A stretch of DNA of 64,000 bases from contig DCGR01000097.1 in NCBI GenBank assembly GCA_002315285.1, positions 13,658 through 77,657 on the forward strand, read 5' to 3'. The notes beneath the pieces are model-generated. The model did not search any database. It saw only the letters and a program-made list of their open reading frames with translations, and was not told the origin of the DNA. The translations under genes were made by a program, and so were the position numbers. Of this stretch, positions 57,801 to 64,000 are shown piece after piece; within the stretch, counting starts at the first letter, position 1, and every line of letters begins with the position of its first letter. Source of the stretch: Bacteroides sp. UBA1773. Its GTDB lineage: Bacteria > Bacteroidota > Bacteroidia > Bacteroidales > Bacteroidaceae.

Positions 57801-58079
57801 GCACATGGCACACCTTGGGTGTACAAGCACGTGGGCATAGGCAAGGTGGTGGGCATGCCAGTGCCGGGCACAATGACCAGTGTGAACTGGGAGACCCTGC
57901 AGGACCAGAGCCTCGTGTTCGGCATTCCTATCATAGGCTATCGCACCGATGATGGCAGCTACCTGGAGAACAAGCAGTTCGAACCCGACATAAAGGTGTC
58001 AAACGCCCCAGAAACCGTGGTGAAGGGCGAGGACACACAGCTGCGCACCGCCGTGGATGAACTGCTGAAGGAACTATAG
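54855..58079 (+). CDS. tricorn-like S41 peptidase with WD40-type propeller and PDZ domain
   Basis: 1074 residues with a signal peptide (KKTLLLAIGCLGLLSVKAA). Residues about 25-540 form TolB/DPP-like beta-propeller blades (ISPNGKEIAFCYKGDIY, WSPDGKLIAFASDRGG and further repeats). A Lys/Asp-rich linker (about 555-595) leads into the tricorn core, a PDZ domain (about 780-860), and the S41 catalytic part: GIVIDTRFNGGGRLHEDV and ITCEANYSNAHGTPW, whose Ser fits the nucleophile position. It degrades peptides in the periplasm, probably as a large oligomer. It has its own promoter. Confidence 0.9.
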   Translation: MKKTLLLAIGCLGLLSVKAATPLWLRDVQISPNGKEIAFCYKGDIYKVDTEGGKATRLTTHDAYESFPVWSPDGKLIAFASDRGGAQNLFVMPAEGGSAQQITTHSATQTPWTFSPDGQWVYFSAAIQDPAESALFPKASMTELYRVPVKGGRMEQVLATPAEYVCFDKSGQWLVYQDRKGSENEWRKHHTSSVTRDIWKYDLTTGKHTNLTQRDGEDRQPVLGDDGKTMYLLSEPKGGTLNVYAMNLDNPGKLQAVTNFKTHPVRFLSEAGKTLCFTYDGEIYCKKGNEAAKKVKIDLTCDDAPQMAQLTTHGGRATVSADGKQVAFVSRGEVFVTAVDYATTKQITHTAAAEATPVFSPDGRTLVYGSERDGHWQLYQATIAREEEKYFANATAIEEKPLLPKSDTEYAHPDFAPNGKELAFVQDRNKLMVMDIKTKKIRQVTDGSTCYSTSGGFDFNWSPDSKWFVISYTANRRDPYSDVGIVSAQGGPIKNITGSAYFSENGKFVMGGNAILFATDRYGMRSHASWGSLQDVMLAFTNQDAYDKFRLSKEDYELLKELEKEQKDKADKNSKEKKDKDADKKTDDKKETADIVMELDGIENRIVRLTPNSSNLYDAIITKDGESLYYICSFEKGADMWKLDLRTRETKLVNKDAGSGQLMIDKEGKNIFLLGGAAKKMDAKTGTLKPISAEATYDLNLADEREYMFNHVYLQEKKRFYNTNMHGIDWDKMAADYRKFLPHINNNYDFAEMLSEMLGELNVSHTGAMYYPNPKLTYSTANLGLLFDWDYKGDGLKVAEVVRKGPFDHKNSKLKAGCIIEQIDGESITTGTDLSPMLTNKAKKKTLVTIRNAKGERWDEVVMPISNAQMNTLLYDRWVKQRAEDVRRWSNGRLGYVHLQSMDDGSFRTIYSDILGKYNQCDGIVIDTRFNGGGRLHEDVEILFSGKKYLTQVVRGREACDMPSRRYNKPSIMITCEANYSNAHGTPWVYKHVGIGKVVGMPVPGTMTSVNWETLQDQSLVFGIPIIGYRTDDGSYLENKQFEPDIKVSNAPETVVKGEDTQLRTAVDELLKEL

Positions 58080-58237
58080 GCAACCATTTTCCCTGCAAAA
58101 TCGGCAACCGATGGCACATATCCACTCATCAATGCGTGAAAAAGACATTACAAGAAGAAGATTTTCAAAAAAATGTGTAACTTAGCGCACGAAAACGTGA
58201 AACAACATATTATTAACAAACCCAAACATATCGTGAC

Positions 58238-59542
58238 ATGAACGAAAGCAGAAGAGATTTTCTCATGAAATCGGGAGCAGGCATAGCCCTGTTCAGCATC
58301 TTTCCCCGTAAGGTGTTCGGAAAGATGGGTGGCGACAACCAGTTTGTCGCACCAAGCGACCAACTCACCAAAGGCATCATTGGCGTAGGTGGCATGGGAC
58401 GTGGCCATTTCGACTACGGCACAACCCGCCTGGTGGCCATTTGTGATGTTGACAAGAACCACTTGGAAAGTGGACGTCAGCTGGCAGTGAAAAAAGCCGG
58501 CGAAGGCAAACCCGTGGATCCGAACCTGAAACTCTATTCGAACTGGATGGACCTAGTGGAGGACCCCAGCATCGACATCATACACATTGCTACTCCTCCC
58601 CACTGGCACGGACTAATGAGCATTGCCGCTGCCAAGGCTGGCAAGGACATCTGGTGCGAGAAACCCATGACACGCACCATCGGTGAAGGCAAGCGTGTGA
58701 AGGAAGCCGTGGAACACTACAACCGCGTGTTCCGCCTCAACACCTGGTTCCGCTTCAAGGACAACTTCTACGGACTGGGATCGAAAGTGGAGCCACTGAA
58801 GAAACTCGTGCAGAGCGGACTGCTGGGATGGCCGCTGAAGGTGACCATCTCGAAACACACCGGTTTCGACTGGAAATTCTACTGGGTTGGCAAAGAAAAC
58901 CTCGAGACCCAGCCTGTACCGAAAGAACTCGACTACGACATGTGGCTGGGCCCGGCTCCAGTGAAGCCTTACAACATCCACCGCACACACCAGACCTTCC
59001 GTGGCTACTGGGACTATGATGGTGGCGGACTGTGCGACATGGGCCAACACTACATGGATCCCGTGCAGTACTTCCTGGGCAAGGACAACGAAAGCCCCAT
59101 CAAGGTGGAAGTGGATGCTCCACAGCAGCACCCCGATGCAGTAGGCACATGGCGCTCCATCACCTACACCTACGCCGACGGCTGCCAAATTGTGCTCTGG
59201 GGCGGCGACTTCGGCAACCCGGACACTCCGTACATTGCGGGTCCGAAGGGCAACGTATATAACAACTTCATCTGCGACATCCCCGACTGGCAGCAGAAAC
59301 TGGCCGAATATCCCGACCCACTGCCACAAAACACCGACTTCGAAGAGTGTGTGCGCACACGCCAGAAGTTTGCCCTGAACGAGGCCAACGGACACCGCAG
59401 TTGCACACTCGTGAACATTGGAGCCGTGGCTCTGCAGCTGAACCGCACCCTGCACTTCGATTCCGACAAAATGGAATTCATCAACGACGATGCAGCCAAC
59501 GCCCTGGTTTACCAACCTATGAGAGCACCCTGGAAACTTTAA
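58238..59542 (+). CDS. Gfo/Idh/MocA-family oxidoreductase with TAT signal
   Basis: 434 residues. The N-terminus ESRRDFLMKSGAGIALF is a twin-arginine signal, so the enzyme is exported folded with its NAD(P). The Rossmann motif is GIIGVGGMGRGHFDYG, and the catalytic Lys lies in WCEKPMTRTIGEGKRV. Members of this type oxidise sugars at C3, which fits the DUF1080 gene 21 nt downstream. A weak -7-like TAACTTAG (58178-58185) lies 52 nt upstream of the ATG. Confidence 0.9.
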   Translation: MNESRRDFLMKSGAGIALFSIFPRKVFGKMGGDNQFVAPSDQLTKGIIGVGGMGRGHFDYGTTRLVAICDVDKNHLESGRQLAVKKAGEGKPVDPNLKLYSNWMDLVEDPSIDIIHIATPPHWHGLMSIAAAKAGKDIWCEKPMTRTIGEGKRVKEAVEHYNRVFRLNTWFRFKDNFYGLGSKVEPLKKLVQSGLLGWPLKVTISKHTGFDWKFYWVGKENLETQPVPKELDYDMWLGPAPVKPYNIHRTHQTFRGYWDYDGGGLCDMGQHYMDPVQYFLGKDNESPIKVEVDAPQQHPDAVGTWRSITYTYADGCQIVLWGGDFGNPDTPYIAGPKGNVYNNFICDIPDWQQKLAEYPDPLPQNTDFEECVRTRQKFALNEANGHRSCTLVNIGAVALQLNRTLHFDSDKMEFINDDAANALVYQPMRAPWKL

Positions 59543-59563
59543 CATGCAAGGAGGACAAAACAA

Positions 59564-62500
59564 ATGAAAAATATCAAGACATTGATGCTGGGCCTACTGC
59601 TCATCGTGGCATGCACGCTCACACTGAATGCGCAAAACAACAACCGCACTGCTGAGACAAAGATTGTCGATGCACTCAACCAACTGCCTGCCGACAACCA
59701 GAAACTCTACGACAGCCTGATGGCCGACATCGCATCGACGGGCGAACAAGGACTGCAAATGCTTCTCGGCATGTTGCAGAAGAACGATGAAAGCCTCACG
59801 AAGGTGCAGTATGCACTCAACGCCTACGCTGCCTATGCAGGCGAAAACAACTTCGATGCCAAGCAACGACAAATGATTGTGGATAACCTGAAGAAGACCA
59901 TCGAAGCCATCGATGTGCAACTGTCGGGCAACCCATTCAGCGACATTGCCAACAAGCCAGCCCTCGTGACCAACAAGGAACTGCTTGTGCGCATGATGAA
60001 ACAACTGGCACAATACCCGTCGAAACCAGCCGATGCCGTGGTAGAGACCGACGTGAAAGTGCTCACCGCCAACATGAAGGCTGCCGCCGCTGCTGTGAAG
60101 AAGAACAACACCTTCGAGAACCGTGCCAAGAACTATGCCGCCCTGCGCGAATACATCCAAGGAGCCGGCATCGCCACAGCCACCAAGACCATCGTGAATG
60201 CAATGAAGCAACCCTGCCGCGAATATCGCGCCGCTGCCATCAACGCAGTGAACGAAGGTAAGGAAGGTGCCGACGCAATAGCTCCCATGCTGGCCGAAGT
60301 GACCAAAGCGTTGCCGAAACTGAGTGCCGAGGCTAAGGTGGATGTGCTGAAATGGCTCGCCATGTATCCACAGATTGCCGATACCAAGGCCATTGTCGCC
60401 AGACTTGCCGACAAGGACAACTCTGTGGTAGAGGCTGCCGCATGGGCTCTCACACGCATTGGAAAGGCTGAAAACATCAACGACGTGGCCGCCATAATCG
60501 CATCGACCGATGCACAGAAAGTGGCTCTCGCAGAAGCTTGCCTGAAGGCTTATTCCGGCAATGTGACCGATGCCGCCACAGCCACCGGACTGAGCCAACT
60601 CACCGCCAACGGGCAAGTGGCTGTGCTGAACATCATCGCTGCACGCAAGGACAAAGCCAAGAAAGACATCGTGACCTCTCAGCTCACAGCAGCCGACAGC
60701 AACGTGAAGAAAGCCGCATACGCCGCCCTGAAGGCCGTATCGACCAAAAGCGACCTCAACAGCCTCTACACCACGCTCGAAGCAGCCGACAAGGAATACA
60801 TGGCTGATGTGCAGGATGCCATCGTGACAGTGCTCAGCGAAATGGAAGCCAACGAACAGTACAACACCATCGCAGCCCGCAAGGATGCCGTACAGGAAAG
60901 CAAGCAGGCTCTCTACTGGCCCATCGTCTTCCGTGTAGCCGACAACAGCAAGTTGCTCGACATCTGCCGCAACCTGCAGAAGGAAGGCAAATCCGCATTA
61001 CTCGCCGATGCCTTCAGTTCATACATGGTCTCCATCTCCAACAAACTGCCTGGAGCACAACAACTGCTCATGTACGAAAACGCCATGCAGTTTGCCCAGA
61101 ACAACAACCAAAAGGCACAGGTGCTCGGTGCCGTGGCAAAGACCAAGACATTCTTAGGCCTCATCTTCCTCGGCAAATACATCGAGAATCCTGAACTGCA
61201 GCAGGCTGCCGCCCAAGCCATCCGCACACTGGCCGTCAACGACGAGACCATCAACGGACCGGAAGTGAAGGCACTGCTGAAACGTGCAAAAGAGGTAATC
61301 ACAGGCGGTGATGCTGGCTATCAGAAGACCGAGATAGAGCAACAGCTGGAGAAACGCGCCAACGACGAAGGTTTCGTAAGCATGTTCAACGGCAAGGATC
61401 TCACTGGTTGGAAGGGCTTACTGCTCGCTCCTTACGACAACCCCATCAAACGTGCCACACTGAAAGCTGCCGAACTGGCCAAACGCCAACAGGAAGCCAA
61501 CGAATCGATGAACCGGAACTGGACGGTCGAAGATGGCAACATCATCTTCAGCGGCAAGGGCGAAAGCCTTGCCACCGAAAAGCAATATGGCAACTTCGAA
61601 ATGTATGTGGATTGGAAACTCTATCCGGGTCCGGAACCCGATGCAGGCATCTACCTCAGAGGTGCTCCACAAGTACAAATCTGGGACATCGCACGTACCA
61701 ACGTAGGTGCTCAGGTAGGTTCGGGCGGACTTTACAACAACAAGATTAACGAATCGAAACCGCTGAAGGTGGCCGACAATGCACTGGGCGAATGGAACAG
61801 TTTCTACATCAAGATGGTGGACGAATGCGTAACCGTTTACCTGAACGGCGAACTAGTGGTAGATAATGTAGTGATGGAAAACTATTGGGACCGCTCACTG
61901 CCTATCTTCTGGAAAGAACAGATTGAATTGCAGGCACACGGAAGCCGCGTGGCTTACCGCAACCTCTACATCCGCGAACTGCCTCAGGCCGAACCCATCA
62001 CCCTGTCGAAACAGGAGAAGAAGGAAGGCTTCAAGTTGCTGTTCGATGGTACTTCGCTCAACAACTTCCAAGGCGACAAGGTGAACTACTCTACCGAGAA
62101 TGGGACAATAGCCGTACGCCCTGTAGGTCGCGGTTTCGGCAACCTCTACACCAACGAGGAGTATAGCGACTTCATCTTCCGCTTCGAGTTCAAGCTCACC
62201 GAAGGAGCCAACAACGGCATCGGCATCCGCGCCGAAATGGGCAAGGACGCTGCCTACTACGGAATGGAAATCCAAGTGCTCGACCACTACAACAAGATTT
62301 ACCAGCCAGGATTGCACGACTATCAGTATCACGGCTCAGTGTATGGCATCATCCCCACTCAGAACCGCGACCAGCTGAAGCCCGTGGGCGAATGGAACGA
62401 AGAGGAAATCTATGCCAAGGGCGACTACATCCGCGTGACACTCAATGGCGTGGTAATCACCGAAGGCAACATCCGCGAGGCAACCAAGAACGGCAACTAC

Positions 62501-62608
62501 GACAAGAAGGAACACCCGGGCCTGTTCAACAAGAAGGGTTACATCGGATTCCTCGGCCATGGTTCCACATTGTGGTATCGCAACGTAAGGGTTAAAGCGT
62601 TGAAGTAA
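59564..62608 (+). CDS. HEAT-repeat protein with two C-terminal DUF1080 domains
   Basis: 1014 residues with a signal peptide (LMLGLLLIVACTLTLNA). Residues about 30-590 are alpha-helical, HEAT-like and Ala-rich (WALTRIGKAENINDVAAI style repeats). Two DUF1080/3-keto-disaccharide hydrolase domains follow: the first from about 602 (FVSMFNGKDLTGWKGLLL), the second from about 822 (FKLLFDGTSLNNFQGD). Both have the jelly-roll strands DAGIYLRG / NGIGIRAE and terminal YRNLYIREL / YRNVRVKAL. Fold and neighbour suggest cleavage of 3-keto-glycosides in the periplasm after C3 oxidation by the preceding dehydrogenase. HEAT scaffold plus twin domain is an unusual size. Confidence 0.85.
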   Translation: MKNIKTLMLGLLLIVACTLTLNAQNNNRTAETKIVDALNQLPADNQKLYDSLMADIASTGEQGLQMLLGMLQKNDESLTKVQYALNAYAAYAGENNFDAKQRQMIVDNLKKTIEAIDVQLSGNPFSDIANKPALVTNKELLVRMMKQLAQYPSKPADAVVETDVKVLTANMKAAAAAVKKNNTFENRAKNYAALREYIQGAGIATATKTIVNAMKQPCREYRAAAINAVNEGKEGADAIAPMLAEVTKALPKLSAEAKVDVLKWLAMYPQIADTKAIVARLADKDNSVVEAAAWALTRIGKAENINDVAAIIASTDAQKVALAEACLKAYSGNVTDAATATGLSQLTANGQVAVLNIIAARKDKAKKDIVTSQLTAADSNVKKAAYAALKAVSTKSDLNSLYTTLEAADKEYMADVQDAIVTVLSEMEANEQYNTIAARKDAVQESKQALYWPIVFRVADNSKLLDICRNLQKEGKSALLADAFSSYMVSISNKLPGAQQLLMYENAMQFAQNNNQKAQVLGAVAKTKTFLGLIFLGKYIENPELQQAAAQAIRTLAVNDETINGPEVKALLKRAKEVITGGDAGYQKTEIEQQLEKRANDEGFVSMFNGKDLTGWKGLLLAPYDNPIKRATLKAAELAKRQQEANESMNRNWTVEDGNIIFSGKGESLATEKQYGNFEMYVDWKLYPGPEPDAGIYLRGAPQVQIWDIARTNVGAQVGSGGLYNNKINESKPLKVADNALGEWNSFYIKMVDECVTVYLNGELVVDNVVMENYWDRSLPIFWKEQIELQAHGSRVAYRNLYIRELPQAEPITLSKQEKKEGFKLLFDGTSLNNFQGDKVNYSTENGTIAVRPVGRGFGNLYTNEEYSDFIFRFEFKLTEGANNGIGIRAEMGKDAAYYGMEIQVLDHYNKIYQPGLHDYQYHGSVYGIIPTQNRDQLKPVGEWNEEEIYAKGDYIRVTLNGVVITEGNIREATKNGNYDKKEHPGLFNKKGYIGFLGHGSTLWYRNVRVKALK

Positions 62609-62626
62609 TACACCTTAGAATAAAGA

Positions 62627-62662
62627 CACACGCCAGCACACAACAAACGGTGCTGGCGTGTG
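62627..62662 (+). terminator. hairpin after the DUF1080 gene
   Basis: CACACGCCAGCAC / GTGCTGGCGTGTG, 13-bp perfect stem with a 10-nt loop, 18 nt after the stop; only a weak T tract. Confidence 0.65.
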
Positions 62663-62696
62663 GCATTTACATCCCACCTATAAAATCCCTCAATAG

Positions 62697-63737
62697 ATGA
62701 AAACAATCCTACTATTCCTGACCATCTTTTCCTTCGCGGTAAAGACTCCCACAGAAGTGCCCCCGCAAGGCATCGACGCCGATTTCTACATCAATCTCAA
62801 GAGTGCTACCACTCCCCAACACTGGAACTTCGAATACGAAGATGGTGGACAATGGATGGCATGTGGCACAGGACTCGACGTGAAACACTATGCCCAAGAC
62901 GAGGTAGCAACTCTGGTGGAGAGTTTCACTGTGAAACATCCATCCGACAGCATCCGGGTTCGAATGATCTGCAACGAACAAGCTGATGCCAAACTGTGTG
63001 CAGGTACTTGGGGGAATCCACAAATTGTGCTCTATCCTGCAATTCCCATACAAGATGAAAAGAACATTGCATTCATCGGCAATTCGTTCACCTTCTTCTA
63101 TGCTTCATATTTCCTGCTTAAACAGATTGCACGCGCACAAGGTCACCAAATACGCATGAACTGTAGTCTGCGAGGAGGCTACACCCTCGGCAAACACCTA
63201 CAGACCGAACGCTTGCCAATTGTAGAAGCAGGAAGTGCTTACGACATCATACTGCTTCAGGACCAGAGCCAGAATGCCGCCCGCTATGCCTCCGACAAAA
63301 AACGACAGGCCGCAGTGCAGGCCGATGCCCAACAATTGGCAAACCGAATGCGCACAGGTTCCCCCGAAGTCCGCATCATCTACGAATGTACCTGGGCCTA
63401 CGAAGACAACAAATCGGAATACGGCGGGTTCAAGTCGTTCAGCCATTTCGACAAACTGCTCCGCAAAGGCAGCAAAGCCATCGTATGGAAATCGACCGAC
63501 ATCGACCTCCTTTCTCCCATAGGCCAAGCATTCGAACTGGCCCGCAAGCAGGGCATCAACGTGTATGGCCCCGACAAAAAACATCAAAGTCTGGAAGGCA
63601 GCTACCTGAAAGCCTGCGTGAACTATCTGCTCATCTACGGCGGCAGTTTTGATGAGACCGCTTCGCTGGATTGTGGTTTGGACAACGCCACCGCTAAAAA
63701 ACTACGGATGATAGCTTATCGCACTTGTGACAGATAA
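62697..63737 (+). CDS. DUF4886-like SGNH hydrolase domain protein
   Basis: 346 residues with a signal peptide (KTILLFLTIFSFAVK). Residues 30-115 are an immunoglobulin-like N-terminal part; from about 120 an SGNH-type fold starts IAFIGNSFTFFYASYFLL (Gly-Asn-Ser block I), with IILLQDQSQNAARY (block III-like Gln) downstream. Such domains occur in secreted glycan-active proteins of Bacteroidetes. Substrate unknown. Likely co-transcribed with or following the oxidoreductase/DUF1080 pair, though a hairpin intervenes. Confidence 0.82.
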   Translation: MKTILLFLTIFSFAVKTPTEVPPQGIDADFYINLKSATTPQHWNFEYEDGGQWMACGTGLDVKHYAQDEVATLVESFTVKHPSDSIRVRMICNEQADAKLCAGTWGNPQIVLYPAIPIQDEKNIAFIGNSFTFFYASYFLLKQIARAQGHQIRMNCSLRGGYTLGKHLQTERLPIVEAGSAYDIILLQDQSQNAARYASDKKRQAAVQADAQQLANRMRTGSPEVRIIYECTWAYEDNKSEYGGFKSFSHFDKLLRKGSKAIVWKSTDIDLLSPIGQAFELARKQGINVYGPDKKHQSLEGSYLKACVNYLLIYGGSFDETASLDCGLDNATAKKLRMIAYRTCDR

Positions 63738-64000
63738 AATACCATCGTGTGTCATTTCTTCCAGATTTTCCGTATGCACATGCGATAATGGCGGCGTAAC
63801 CATTCGTCAAACCATTCACCTCGCATCTGTTAATTGTCCCTACGGATTAATCCCATTTGTCGCTATCATTGAGCCGTTTCCTTTTTTCCCCTTCTTGGCA
63901 CTTTTTTTGTGTTCCCGCTGGTAACTATTCAGGCCGTGTAAGGCATACCTACTTTTCTGGAATTAACAATCAGGCCAGAAGTGTTAAATTTTCATTTCGT
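63738..64000. other. intergenic end of the window
   Basis: 263 bp with no intact gene. It holds the maturase-like scrap and AT-rich, stop-riddled sequence on both strands; the plus-strand frame 63727-63924 has no recognised features. Confidence 0.5.
63752..63826 (-). pseudogene. possible C-terminal scrap of a group II intron maturase
   Basis: The minus strand reads EWFDEWLRRHYRMCIRKIWK, like the DEWLRRRIRMxxWKxWKK segment near the end of LtrA-type reverse transcriptases, but it stops right after and is preceded by stops. It is 24 codons long. Confidence 0.35.

Noticed and set aside
58613..59563. 316-codon minus-strand frame opposite the oxidoreductase
   Set aside because: No family features; the plus strand carries a clear Gfo/Idh protein.
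59594..60616. 340-codon minus-strand frame opposite the HEAT part of the DUF1080 gene
   Set aside because: His/Gly/Val-rich text without motifs; it is the mirror of the Ala-rich HEAT repeats.
63727..63924. 65-codon plus-strand frame after the DUF4886 gene
   Set aside because: No signal, domain or promoter; overlaps the end of the DUF4886 gene.

Overview
The window is chromosomal DNA from a Bacteroidales bacterium (Bacteroides/Phocaeicola/Prevotella-like; genus not resolvable by reading). The evidence is the MurF-alanine racemase fusion next to a GSCFA gene, a TamB gene coupled to a lipoprotein TamA homologue (TamL type), glutaminyl cyclotransferase, DUF4491 and DUF4886 proteins, and repeated Bacteroidetes-type promoters (-7 box TAnnTTTG, often with TTTG or TTG about 19-20 nt upstream). 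I see no phage, integrated plasmid, CRISPR array or intact insertion sequence; most of the window is core metabolism and cell-envelope genes.

Layout. 1-3815 (minus): 5' end of an alpha-L-fucosidase, a TlpA-like thioredoxin lipoprotein, a long imperfect inverted repeat in an otherwise empty gap, and a nucleotidyltransferase plus GHMP kinase pair in which the kinase resembles plant galacturonokinase more than ordinary galactokinase. 3884-6769 (minus): 2-oxoacid:ferredoxin oxidoreductase beta and alpha. 6957: tRNA-Arg(CCT). 7085-12766 (minus): overlapping dxs-trkA-trkH, then manA. 12853-16256 (plus): GSCFA gene and murF/alr. 16336-22464 (minus): a LamG-domain protein, then a capsule export/regulation unit (Wza, Wzc with a Tyr-Gly tail, CpsB-type phosphatase). 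22556-28507 (minus): nuclease-helicase, SGNH hydrolase, Cys-rich cupin lipoprotein, bipA. 28628-39921 (plus): rpsO, tamB-tamL, a nucleotidyltransferase, a membrane zinc protease, tRNA-Gln(CTG), adenine deaminase. 39949-43569 (minus): topA-aroK-argB. 43743-46769 (plus): Lrp regulator, DUF4491, class I amidotransferase, glutaminyl cyclase, SufE. 46895-53408 (plus): ruvB, flippase, LOG protein, mnmA, M16 protease, purT. 53409-54600 is a gene graveyard with three different gene remnants beside tRNA-Gln(TTG). 54855-63737 (plus): tricorn-type protease, TAT-signal Gfo/Idh oxidoreductase, HEAT plus double DUF1080 protein, SGNH/DUF4886 protein. The last 260 bp hold a probable maturase C-terminal scrap.

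Functional links. The envelope is the main theme: peptidoglycan precursors (murF/alr), outer-membrane assembly (tamB-tamL), capsule export and its kinase/phosphatase pair, a flippase, lipoproteins and secreted hydrolases. The oxidoreductase/DUF1080 pair fits the oxidation-first (3-keto-sugar) glycoside breakdown route reported from Bacteroides. The most interesting candidates are the galacturonokinase-like kinase plus nucleotidyltransferase pair, the HEAT-DUF1080-DUF1080 architecture, an apparently leaderless ruvB transcript, and the layered remnants between purT and tRNA-Gln. No wholly new multi-gene system is evident. All calls come from reading the sequence and recalled family features; no search was run.
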